From assembly GCA_003139975.1 (NCBI GenBank), contig PLHN01000082.1, positions 1 through 6,018 of the forward strand: 6,018 bases of DNA, read 5' to 3'. The position numbers and the translations under genes were made by a program. This DNA is from Acidobacteriaceae bacterium. GTDB lineage: Bacteria > Acidobacteriota > Terriglobia > Terriglobales > Acidobacteriaceae. The notes below the pieces were generated by a model, which saw nothing but the letters and a program-made list of their open reading frames with translations, did not search any database and was not told where the DNA came from. The first letter of the stretch is position 1; each line of letters starts with the position of its first letter. Below are positions 1 to 5,061 of this stretch, piece by piece.

Positions 1-31
1 ATATTCGCTGAAAGAGCCCAGACACCGTGTC

Positions 32-59
32 GCGGATGCTATTTCCTAGGCGCATCCGC
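32..59. repeat. Perfect 8-bp inverted repeat upstream of the membrane protein gene
   Basis: The arms GCGGATGC (32-39) and GCATCCGC (52-59) are exact reverse complements around a 12-base loop that itself contains the palindrome CCTAGG (45-50). The dyad lies 48 bases before the ATG at 107. It could be the terminator hairpin of a gene left of the window (no T-run follows, which weakens this), an operator, or one of the intergenic palindromes common in this window. An AT-rich stretch with TATAAA at 75-80 follows, but no good -35 box is seen at the right distance. Confidence 0.55.
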
Positions 60-106
60 AATTCCATCGCTTAATATAAATGAGCTTTCGCTAAAGCAAA
101 CCGCTC

Positions 107-1243
107 ATGGAAAGTTTCTCGACAACAAATCCGCGGATTCCGCCCAGCAACCTTGATGCTCCCCTGCTGTCAGAAATCTTCGCACTTGTAATTCTCTCCT
201 ATGCCGTCTTTTACACCGCACTCTTCCTCGGCGGCGGTTTGAGCCTGGTTGGAGGCAATGCTTTTGGCGACAACCCCGCCTACTTGGCGCCAGCAGCTGC
301 GATCCAGCACTGGCAGTTTACCGGGGTCGAGGTCCACCAGTTTTGGGGAGTTTCCTACGCAACCGCCTTCTTGTCCACGGTGACCCGCATTCCTTTACGG
401 CCCGCGTTCGTGATTCTTTGCGTAACGGCGTCGCTCGCGACTTTGATGCTTTGCCATCGCCTGTGGGGCGGGTGGGTGGCCGCGTTCTTTTGTCTGCTGA
501 GCTTGGACTGGTTTCAGCGCTCGCTGCTCGGCGGAGCCGAACCGCTTTTCATAGCTCTGATATTGGCGGCTTTCCTCACACTAAGGCGCGAGAAATGGGC
601 ATGGTCGGCAGTCTTCGCCGCCCTGGCTACGGTCGTGCGCCCATACGGTTTGTTCGCGCTGCTTGGGCTCGGGATTCAGTTGCTGTGGAAGAGAAGATTC
701 CGGGAATGCATCTACGCGGTTCTAATGGCTCTGCTGATCGGCGGCCTCTACGCGTGGCCGCTCGCACACTATTTTGGAAATCCTCTCGCGAATGTTGCTT
801 CCTATCAACATAACGACTGGCACGGCGCTCCTCCTTTCACCTTTCCGTTCGCGTCGATTCTTCGCGACACACTCTTGTCGCCTGCCCCTCTAACAAATCG
901 CGCACTTACATCGGTCTGGGTGATGCTGATGTTATTGGGAGCGGTGTTCGCGATCAAAAGCGGGGATCTGCGGAGGTACGCGAGGTCCTATCCTGCCGAA
1001 ACCTGCTTCGCCTGTTTCTATTGGGTCGCGCTGTTTACATACAGCTCACCGGAGTGGGCGCGCGCCGAGTTCCCGCGCTTTGCGCTGCCGCTATTACCCT
1101 GGACTCTAGTCTTCCTCTACAGCGATCTTCCGAAACAACGCTGGGTGGTGTGGTCACTGGCCGTAATCACTCCGGCGCTCGCCGCCGCTTCAGCGATAGG
1201 AATTCGCAATATTCTCCCTGCGCTGGTTCGCCGTCTGCATTGA
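107..1243 (+). CDS. GT-C / family 39-like polytopic membrane glycosyltransferase (putative)
   Basis: A 378-residue integral membrane protein with about eight to ten hydrophobic segments, roughly at residues 24-43, 97-116, 121-137, 143-158, 166-193, 200-218, 269-283, 299-312, 326-338 and 346-366. After the first segment comes a probable periplasmic loop with GDNPAYL (D55, Y59). This resembles the acidic/aromatic motif in the first loop of GT-C enzymes, which use lipid-linked sugar donors. A later ARAEFPRFALPLLP stretch (residues 318-331) resembles the conserved RF/RY-LP motif near the C terminus of such proteins. It is shorter than typical family 39 members (about 500 or more residues), so substrate and activity are unknown. 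The ATG at 107 is the only usable upstream start, since an in-frame TAA lies at 92-94 with no other start codon between. The Shine-Dalgarno is poor. It is the only plus-strand gene and converges on the DUF1801 gene. Confidence 0.8.
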   Translation: MESFSTTNPRIPPSNLDAPLLSEIFALVILSYAVFYTALFLGGGLSLVGGNAFGDNPAYLAPAAAIQHWQFTGVEVHQFWGVSYATAFLSTVTRIPLRPAFVILCVTASLATLMLCHRLWGGWVAAFFCLLSLDWFQRSLLGGAEPLFIALILAAFLTLRREKWAWSAVFAALATVVRPYGLFALLGLGIQLLWKRRFRECIYAVLMALLIGGLYAWPLAHYFGNPLANVASYQHNDWHGAPPFTFPFASILRDTLLSPAPLTNRALTSVWVMLMLLGAVFAIKSGDLRRYARSYPAETCFACFYWVALFTYSSPEWARAEFPRFALPLLPWTLVFLYSDLPKQRWVVWSLAVITPALAAASAIGIRNILPALVRRLH

Positions 1244-1280
1244 ACGGAATCTTGCCAAGGAGGCTGGCTCGTCTCCGGAA

Positions 1281-1397
1281 ACCGGCTTGCCGGTGCCCCA
1301 TTTCAAGCCCGATTTTGGCTGGAGTGGGGATGTTCAGATCTTCCTCGCTTGCCGAGGCTGGGTGCCCTTTCCAAATTTCGCCTCTTCGCGAAAATTT
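1281..1397. repeat. Cluster of four hairpins between convergent genes
   Basis: Nearly the whole spacer between the two convergent stop codons is palindromic. Hairpins seen: ACCGGC/GCCGGT (1281-1294); CCCCATTTCAAGCC paired imperfectly with GGCTGGAGTGGGG (1296-1309 and 1317-1329); CCTCG/CGAGG (1343-1347 and 1353-1357); and AAATTTCGC/GCGAAAATTT (1373-1381 and 1388-1397), which runs into the stop codon of the minus-strand gene. The blocks GGTGCCCC (1292-1299) and GGTGCCC (1361-1367) recur. The composition resembles intergenic palindromic repeats of Acidobacteria. The last, AT-ended hairpin could also serve as a two-way terminator. Mobility and terminator function are inferences. Confidence 0.65.
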
Positions 1398-1926
1398 AGC
1401 GTGGTGATTTTCGCCGGGCCTTCGGCGTGCTCTTGCCCTTCAGATTGACCGGGGCCCCCACGAAGCCCCGTGTCGGCTTCGTGGGGTGGTTGAGCGCCAC
1501 CGCAGCGCGGATCAGATCCTTCAACGCCGCCTCATCGACCTTCTCGCCTTCGTGGATGTCGATGGCGCGCCTGACGTTCCCGTCGAGGCTGGAGTTGAAT
1601 AGACCGCAAGGGTCCTTCAGCGCTGCTCCCTTGGCAAATGTAATCTTGACGACGTTCTTGTAGGTCTCTCCCGTGCAGACGATGCCGCCGTGAGAAAAGA
1701 CGGGAGTCCCCGGCTTTGTCGGCGTGACCCACTTCCGCTCTTCGATGATTTCAGGGTCCGCCGCGTGTATGATTCCGCGCACTTTCGCCAGCATCTTCCC
1801 GCGCCAGTCCCCAAGTTCCTTGATCTTTTCGTCAATGAATGCAGAGGCAGATAACGTAGAGGCAGATTCCACCAGCGCGCCCGGTGTTGGCTTCGTGGGG
1901 TGGCTGATCGCGACGCGCTTTTTCAT
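1396..1926 (-). CDS. DUF1801 (YdhG-like) domain protein with repeat-derived ends
   Basis: A 176-residue protein. Its core (about residues 31-145) contains the hallmarks of the DUF1801 family: a KELGDWRGKMLAKVR helix, DPEIIEERKW, the SHGGIVCTGETYKNVVKITFAKG block, GLFNSSLDGNVRRAIDIHEGEK, and a final ALKDLIRAAVALN helix. The family is a small cytosolic alpha/beta fold of unsettled biochemical role. The start is the ATG at 1926, because GGAG lies 7 bases upstream and the family core follows at the usual distance. The frame stays open to a GTG at 2058, but that extension reads through a toxin remnant and is probably not natural. Two oddities: VAxxHPTKPT occurs near both termini, and the C-terminal 30 residues are basic and partly encoded by a palindromic DNA repeat. 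PTKP also appears in the middle (TPTKPGTPVFS), where the family usually has a different short loop. The gene converges on the GT-C gene. Confidence 0.8.
   Translation of the reverse strand: MKKRVAISHPTKPTPGALVESASTLSASAFIDEKIKELGDWRGKMLAKVRGIIHAADPEIIEERKWVTPTKPGTPVFSHGGIVCTGETYKNVVKITFAKGAALKDPCGLFNSSLDGNVRRAIDIHEGEKVDEAALKDLIRAAVALNHPTKPTRGFVGAPVNLKGKSTPKARRKSPR
1456..1486. repeat. Perfect 12-bp stem-loop inside the DUF1801 coding region
   Basis: CCCCACGAAGCC (1456-1467) and GGCTTCGTGGGG (1475-1486) are exact reverse complements around a 7-base loop. It lies in the C-terminal tail codons of the DUF1801 gene, after the end of the conserved domain, and looks like a palindromic repeat absorbed into the reading frame. 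Confidence 0.8.
1470..1500. repeat. Direct repeat copy 1 (other copy 1884-1914)
   Basis: This 31-base stretch matches 1884-1914 at 27 of 31 positions, including an exact 15-mer GGCTTCGTGGGGTGG. The offset is 414 bases, a multiple of three, so both copies are read in the same frame and give VALNHPTKPTRG here and VAISHPTKPTPG at the other end of the protein. Copy 1 includes the right arm of the stem-loop at 1456-1486; copy 2 has no matching left arm. Confidence 0.75.
1843..1867. repeat. 15-base-period tandem repeat in the DUF1801 N-terminal segment
   Basis: AGAGGCAGAT occurs at 1843-1852 and again at 1858-1867. On the coding strand the period of five codons gives the Ser/Ala-rich stretch ESASTLSASAF, just before the conserved DUF1801 core. 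It is a likely low-complexity linker that arose by duplication. Confidence 0.6.
1884..1914. repeat. Direct repeat copy 2 (other copy 1470-1500)
   Basis: See 1470-1500. This copy encodes the VAISHPTKPTPG segment next to the start codon of the DUF1801 protein. Confidence 0.7.
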
Positions 1927-2058
1927 GTTCCAACTCCAACTCTCGCACACTAATTTAGCCGCGCTCAGCGTATCCTGCAACCTCAGTGACGCGATCATAC
2001 GCGGGAGATGGCTCTTAAATTTTCTCGGAATGCACTCGTCCAGCAGAAGTTTCTTCAC
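1927..2058 (-). pseudogene. Truncated, frameshifted DUF5615 (PIN-like) toxin remnant
   Basis: A GTG at 2058 overlaps the stop of the DUF433 gene by four bases (GTGA), as expected for a two-gene toxin-antitoxin operon. The first 19 codons read MKKLLLDECIPRKFKSHLP, the typical start of DUF5615 PIN-like proteins, with the acidic pair D7/E8 of the active site. From there the original frame loses all similarity. A second frame, from about 2002, reads AYDRVTEVAGYAERG before a TAA at 1955-1957, which resembles the family's next strand ('GHD-V-TV-E-GW-G'). I infer an indel near codon 19-20 followed by loss of the remaining two thirds of the gene. The remnant ends where the DUF1801 gene begins and supplies that gene's GGAG ribosome binding site. 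No active toxin can be made. Confidence 0.75.
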
Positions 2059-2270
2059 AGTTCGCTTACAACGAGCTCTTTCGCATGCTCAAGCGCGCGG
2101 ATGGCGGCTTCGCGCTTCACGGTGGGAAAATCCTCAAGGAACTCGTCCAGCGTTTGCCCACCCTCGAGGTAATCCAGCAAGGACTGGAAGGGAACACGAG
2201 TCCCGCTGAACACAGGCGTCCCTCCAAGAATATTGGGGTCTCTCACGATGATGCCGTTGCCCGACGCCAT
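2055..2270 (-). CDS. DUF433 family antitoxin-like protein
   Basis: A 71-residue protein of normal family length. It has the DUF433 signature throughout: IIVRDPNILGGTPVFSGTRVPFQSLLDYLEGGQTLDEFLEDFPTV followed by a helix ending at ALEHAKELV. DUF433 is a small helix-turn-helix domain usually encoded just upstream of a DUF5615 PIN-like protein and thought to be its antitoxin and autoregulator. Here it overlaps the GTG of the decayed toxin by four bases, so this is an orphan antitoxin. The start is the ATG at 2270, which gives the expected N terminus; an AAGGTG about 10 bases upstream is only a fair ribosome binding site. The next minus-strand gene upstream ends at 2740, so this gene probably has its own promoter in the repeat-rich gap, where only a weak candidate (TTGGTT at 2312-2317 and TAAACT at 2288-2293 on the minus strand, 18 bases apart) is seen. 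Confidence 0.88.
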   Translation of the reverse strand: MASGNGIIVRDPNILGGTPVFSGTRVPFQSLLDYLEGGQTLDEFLEDFPTVKREAAIRALEHAKELVVSEL

Positions 2271-2313
2271 AGCAGGATTTCACCTTCAGTTTACCCGAGC
2301 GAACTCAGGAAAA

Positions 2314-2338
2314 CCAACCCAGCCGAAGGAAGGGTTGG
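2314..2338. repeat. Hairpin in the DUF433 upstream region
   Basis: CCAACCC (2314-2320) pairs with GGGTTGG (2332-2338) across an 11-base loop, about 45 bases before the DUF433 start codon. It may be a palindromic repeat unit or an operator for the autoregulator. It overlaps the weak -35 candidate. Confidence 0.5.
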
Positions 2339-2390
2339 GGACGCCCGTCTGTCACCGAATTTCTGCGTCTCCAAAGTTCTCCCCAATTTG

Positions 2391-2447
2391 TCATCCTGAG
2401 CGGAGCGCTGTGAAGCAAAGCGTAGCAGCGCGGAGTCGAAGGACCCC
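2391..2447. repeat. Interspersed 'tcatcctgagcg...gaaggaccc' repeat
   Basis: The ends TCATCCTGAGCGGAGCG and GAGTCGAAGGACCCC are the familiar borders of an interspersed repeat abundant between genes in Acidobacteria and some Bacteroidetes; translated by accident it gives 'CHPERSAV'. Within it GCGCTG (2405-2410) pairs with CAGCGC (2426-2431). Identity is recognised from memory; copy number in this genome cannot be seen here. Confidence 0.75.
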
Positions 2448-2507
2448 TACTCAACCCAATTCCCCTATGCCGCCGCAAGGCATTCTCACGACGCCGTGTG
2501 CTCCATC

Positions 2508-2534
2508 CTAACGTCGCGTTCTTTGCAACGTTAG
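2508..2534. repeat. Hairpin, 7-bp perfect stem
   Basis: CTAACGT (2508-2514) and ACGTTAG (2528-2534) flank a 13-base loop containing GCGTTCTTTGC, a core I associate with acidobacterial intergenic palindromes. Its role is unknown. Confidence 0.5.
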
Positions 2535-2592
2535 AGCTTGCCCTGAGCGGTGCACAACGCCGTGACCGTATCGCAACCGGCGCTTGGGGAAA

Positions 2593-2618
2593 CGTGTGGC
2601 CCAGCTTAGTACCACACG
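2593..2618. repeat. Hairpin, 7-bp perfect stem
   Basis: CGTGTGG (2593-2599) and CCACACG (2612-2618) are exact reverse complements around a 12-base loop. GTGTGTGCCGCCCTGCGG follows directly, possibly part of the same degenerate repeat, which may extend to the CCCGTCAGGG block at 2687-2696. Confidence 0.5.
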
Positions 2619-2739
2619 GATGAACGAAGTGTGTGCCGCCCTGCGGTTCTCTTTGGGGTGCGATTCAAACTAGTTGCTTGGGACGTCCCGTCAGGGCCGC
2701 GAATTCCGCCCCTAATCCGCGATCATCGAGGCACGCAGG

Positions 2740-3927
2740 TCAGCTCTTGAGTCGGCTGCCGATAGCAGCGGCGAGCACTGTAGCCTGCAACCAGCCCAAG
2801 AGGATCAGAATCACCCGCGCCCACCGAAGGGTGTTGTAAGACACAATCGAATCCTTCGGCTTATAGCTCTGGTCAGGTGCCCACTTGTCATCAAGGCCAA
2901 ACTTCACGAGAGGCAGATCGTTTTCGAGAGAGTAGATGAAGGGATTGAACCGGGGATAGGCGGCATCCATGCGGGACCCGCTCGACCACGCAGCGTACGG
3001 TTCTTTGCTTGTGGGAGCCATAGCGCCTCGTGTACTAGCAAACCAGAAAAGACAGGTCGCCAACGACGTGATCAAAGCGATGGGTGCCAACACCCACAAC
3101 GGCTGTTGCTGTAATCGGGCAAATACAATCTTCCAAGCGCGCATGGCCTTGTTGGCGGGTTTGGCTTGGGCGCAGCGAAGTTGAAAGATGATGCGCTTCG
3201 CGCCGTCCTCGTCTCCCTTTGTTCTCAACAGAGCGGCGAGCTGCATCCACGGCTGTGGCTCGGCTTGATCTGATGGTGGCTGGAGTTGAAGCCACTCGAC
3301 GCGATCCTTAACCTTCAGCGGATGCTCCGGGCCTAGCTCGTTCTTTTGTCGACCGATCTCGGTTCGGGCAGAATGCAGGGTCAACTCTTCATAGGTGAGG
3401 CCGTCCAGATGTAATCCTCCTTGACTCGGCCAGCTCTCGCGCTCGTCGCGGAGGCTCTTAATCGTCGCGCCGTTCAACCAAAGCCGCGTCGAGTGCGCAT
3501 CCCGAATGCCAGTCCACTGCAAGTCTCCTTTCAGTGTCATGTTTGCGCAGTAAAGGAAAGGCAACTTGCATTCGTCGCAAACGAGGTTGCCTCCAATTTG
3601 TGCGCTCTTAACATCCACGCCCCCAAAGCTCGCGAAATCTTCACAAATGGAAATCGTTCCGCCGACAGAAGCTTCCTGCAGGATAACGGCGATGGCTGCC
3701 TCCGTTAGCATTGCGCCACTCAGATCGATACTGTTTTCAATGTCCAGACTGTGCATGTAAAGCTGTCCGCGTGACTTGAAGCCGTTGCGAAGGTAAACAT
3801 GCCCGCGAATCTGAGCGGTTGCGAGATTCACAGATATTCCTGTCGCAGCAAGGTCGGCACCATCACAGTCCAGATCTCCACGAATCTTTGCGCCAGGAAG
3901 ATTTACTGAACCGTCAGAGTGGAACAC
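2740..3927 (-). CDS. C-terminal part of the beta-repeat membrane protein
   Basis: Residue numbers count from the GTG at 3927, which has no reason to be a real start; the frame is open back to 4017. Residues 1-160 carry degenerate repeats such as SVNLPGAKIRGDLDCDGADL and NLVCDECKLPFLYCANMTLKGDL. NLATAQIRGHVYLRNGFKSRG (residues 34-54) is a copy of a module in the N-terminal part (LDGARIRGSAFMHNGFRSSG). Residues 205-250 form a conserved amphipathic segment (DRVEWLQLQ...QPWMQLAALLRTKGDEDGAKRI). Two transmembrane helices follow, about 277-297 and 368-391, separated by a loop with the family motif YPRFNPFIYSLENDLPLVKFG (324-344) and KWAPD (348-352). The protein is therefore membrane-anchored at its C terminus. 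The stop TGA at 2740-2742 faces the 469-base repeat gap. If the frameshift is real, this part is translated only by reinitiation or ribosomal slippage. Confidence 0.7.
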   Translation of the reverse strand: MFHSDGSVNLPGAKIRGDLDCDGADLAATGISVNLATAQIRGHVYLRNGFKSRGQLYMHSLDIENSIDLSGAMLTEAAIAVILQEASVGGTISICEDFASFGGVDVKSAQIGGNLVCDECKLPFLYCANMTLKGDLQWTGIRDAHSTRLWLNGATIKSLRDERESWPSQGGLHLDGLTYEELTLHSARTEIGRQKNELGPEHPLKVKDRVEWLQLQPPSDQAEPQPWMQLAALLRTKGDEDGAKRIIFQLRCAQAKPANKAMRAWKIVFARLQQQPLWVLAPIALITSLATCLFWFASTRGAMAPTSKEPYAAWSSGSRMDAAYPRFNPFIYSLENDLPLVKFGLDDKWAPDQSYKPKDSIVSYNTLRWARVILILLGWLQATVLAAAIGSRLKS

Positions 3928-3948
3928 AGTTACTGATCCGTCCGAGTG
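3901..3948. repeat. 27-base tandem duplication in the beta-repeat gene
   Basis: On the coding strand CACTCGGACGGATCAGTAACT (3928-3948, one base difference per marked codon) is followed 27 bases later by a near-copy at 3901-3921; 18 of 21 bases match. It encodes HSDGSVTVF then HSDGSVNLP, nine residues per unit. The differences are mostly at third positions, so the duplication is not recent. It lies 46 bases from the frameshift. Confidence 0.75.
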
Positions 3949-3988
3949 GGACGATTTGGCGAGGGAAACGTTGCCTTCAACGGTGACC

Positions 3989-4690
3989 TTATCGAGAGAG
4001 AGCCCTACCGGTTGCTGTTAGGGTCGCTCCATTGAAGCCTAAATCCCCTCCGACTCGGGCGTTGAGCATCCGCACCTCTCCCGATGATCGAAAGCCGTTG
4101 TGCATAAATGCGCTGCCGCGGATTCTCGCGCCGTCCAGTGCCAGTGTGATTCCGCTCCCAGTCAACTCTGTATCACTCAAGTCAATGTTTCTGTCGATGT
4201 CTGCCCCAATCAAGTGGATCGCCCCGTCGCTCCTCGCTCCCATTATGAAGACTGGCCCGTGGACGGTGATTCCGTCAGCCAGTAGCCCCTTCCTCAGCGT
4301 TCCTCCGAGGACAAACAATCCCTTCACCTCAGCGGTGAGTAACACAAGCTCCGCTTCAACAGTGCTCCAGAGGAGGTGAATAGCATGCGGGATGGTGCAG
4401 CCTTGCAGATCGAGCGGGGCTTGGATCGAGATTGACCAAATGCGAATTCCTTTGGGGTCGATGAACTTCGCTGCGTCGGGGTCTGTCATGAGCCAGCGTA
4501 GGAGCTCGGGCCGGACAGGAGGGCGTGGTTCCGCCGGCAACGGTTGAGGGAGGGCATACGCTGCCGCCGAATGCATGAGAATGTGAGCCTCGGGCTGAGT
4601 CAGCGCGTCATCGAAGCGATTCCGCGCGAGTTCAACCAGACGATTGAAGCGATCCCGCTCGAACGGGCGCAATGTAATCATGTTTGACAC
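3989..4690 (-). CDS. N-terminal part of the beta-repeat membrane protein
   Basis: From GTG 4690 this gives 233 residues, beginning VSNMITLRPFERDRFNRLVELA. An alpha-helical, proline-bearing leader (about residues 1-95) is followed by regular repeats of about 20 residues: ISIQAPLDLQGCTIPHAIHL, ELVLLTAEVKGLFVLGGTLR, GITVHGPVFIMGARSDGAIH, GADIDRNIDLSDTELTG, LDGARIRGSAFMHNGFRSSG, ARVGGDLGFNGATLTATG. The last nine bases before TAA (CTC TCT CGA) are the frameshifted end. No signal peptide is visible. On its own the fragment would lack both transmembrane helices and could be a soluble product. Start choice: AGGAAAGGG at 4698-4706 sits 7 bases from GTG 4690 but 16 from ATG 4681; GTG 4729 has a purine run only 2 bases away. 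Confidence 0.72.
   Translation of the reverse strand: MSNMITLRPFERDRFNRLVELARNRFDDALTQPEAHILMHSAAAYALPQPLPAEPRPPVRPELLRWLMTDPDAAKFIDPKGIRIWSISIQAPLDLQGCTIPHAIHLLWSTVEAELVLLTAEVKGLFVLGGTLRKGLLADGITVHGPVFIMGARSDGAIHLIGADIDRNIDLSDTELTGSGITLALDGARIRGSAFMHNGFRSSGEVRMLNARVGGDLGFNGATLTATGRALSR
3994..4002 (-). other. CT dinucleotide run at the frameshift
   Basis: The coding strand reads GGG-CTCTCTCTC-GATAAG. The upstream frame is GCT CTC TCT CGA TAA; the downstream frame needs TCT CTC GAT AAG. Loss of one CT from a run of (CT)5C explains the break exactly. A one-base insertion anywhere in 3992-4017 is the alternative. Confidence 0.75.
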
Positions 4691-4697
4691 TCGGTCA

Positions 4698-4706
4698 CCC
4701 TTTCCT
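4698..4706 (-). promoter_or_regulatory. Ribosome binding site deciding the GTG 4690 start
   Basis: AGGAAAGGG on the minus strand ends 7 bases before GTG 4690. This is the best-placed Shine-Dalgarno among the three candidate starts of the beta-repeat protein. Confidence 0.6.
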
Positions 4707-4735
4707 ACCAAAGGTCGACGCCGAGGCACCGCCCC

Positions 4736-5023
4736 TCAGGCCGGGGCATACCGTTTGATCGAGAGGCCACGCGCGTGCTCCCGTGTCTTGGCCACATCAT
4801 AGGCAAGCTGCATCCGGAGAAGGTGATCCATCTCCGGCCCGAATGCTTTTTCGATCCGCAGGGCCATCTCCGGCGTCAGCGCGGCCTTGCCGTGCAGAAG
4901 ATCGGACAACGTGGCGCGGCGCACTTGCAAAATCTCCGCCGCCTTCGAAACGGTCAGGCCGAGGGCTTCGATCACTTCGGTTCTTATCAAATCGCCCGGA
5001 TGGGGCGGCTTCTTCATAGGCAT
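4736..5023 (-). CDS. higA: HigA-type antitoxin, XRE helix-turn-helix
   Basis: A 95-residue cytosolic DNA-binding protein. The start MPMKKPPHPGDLIRTEVIEALG is the classic HigA/VapI opening, with HPG-D-L at residues 8-12. The helix-turn-helix covers about residues 24-44 (LTVSKAAEILQVRRATLSDLL), then NG/HGKAALTPEMALRIEKAFG, where the family has 'NGKR-SP-MALRLEKAFG'. The C-terminal tail (70-95) should contact the toxin. HigA neutralises HigB and, with it, represses the operon. ATG 5023 has GGGAG 6 bases upstream. It lies 38 bases downstream of higB, in the toxin-first order typical of hig loci, and nothing in it looks damaged. The beta-repeat gene follows after 45 bases. Confidence 0.93.
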   Translation of the reverse strand: MPMKKPPHPGDLIRTEVIEALGLTVSKAAEILQVRRATLSDLLHGKAALTPEMALRIEKAFGPEMDHLLRMQLAYDVAKTREHARGLSIKRYAPA

Positions 5024-5061
5024 TTCGGTCTCCCTGGTGCTAATCGACGGCGCTAATCAAT

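Larger units (their letters stand above)
2271..2739. other. 469-base gap with repeats, no gene
   Basis: I see no convincing coding region on either strand; plus-strand open frames here lack family character and ribosome binding sites. The stretch holds at least four separate palindromes and one repeat of a known intergenic type, listed separately, plus a 10-base perfect palindrome GGGACGTCCC at 2680-2689 followed by CCCGTCAGGG (2687-2696). It must also contain the DUF433 promoter and the 3' end of the transcript of the large minus-strand gene. No classical terminator with a T-run was found. Confidence 0.7.
2740..4690 (-). pseudogene. Beta-repeat membrane protein gene, split by a frameshift
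   Basis: Two adjacent open frames encode the N- and C-terminal parts of one protein of about 650 residues. The repeat pattern continues across the junction: the first frame ends ...FNGATLTATGRALS, and the second gives LDKVTVEGNVSL immediately after. In the first frame a TAA at 3989-3991 follows; in the second a TAA at 4018-4020 precedes. The shift therefore lies between 3992 and 4017, which includes a CT dinucleotide run. Adding one CT restores GRALSLDKVTVEG. The protein has a cytosolic or surface right-handed repeat region (probably beta-helix/beta-solenoid, with units of the type I-G-L-GA-L) and two C-terminal transmembrane helices. I do not recognise a named gene; relatives are annotated as hypothetical or membrane-associated proteins. 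The start chosen is GTG 4690, preceded by AGGAAAGGG at 7 bases. ATG 4681 and GTG 4729 are alternatives. It lies 45 bases downstream of higA on the same strand. Confidence 0.82.

Noticed and set aside
32..59. Rho-independent terminator
   Set aside because: The stem is good but no T-run follows on either strand, so it is kept only as an inverted repeat.
343..1407. Plus-strand open frames overlapping the GT-C gene
   Set aside because: They are out-of-frame shadows of the membrane protein: arginine-rich, without family features or ribosome binding sites.
2085..2511. Plus-strand open frames over the DUF433 gene and the gap
   Set aside because: They are antisense to a clear family gene and then translate an interspersed repeat ('CHPERSAV'), a known source of false proteins.
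2271..2739. tRNA, small RNA or insertion sequence in the gap
   Set aside because: No cloverleaf, transposase fragment or flanking target duplication was seen; the hairpins are too short and mutually unrelated.
3901..3948. CRISPR-like repeat
   Set aside because: There are only two adjacent 27-base units with no spacers, inside a coding frame.
4681..4729. GTG 4729 or ATG 4681 as start of the beta-repeat protein
   Set aside because: GTG 4729 has its purine run too close (2 bases), and ATG 4681 has it too far (16 bases). GTG 4690 fits at 7 bases, though ATG 4681 cannot be excluded.
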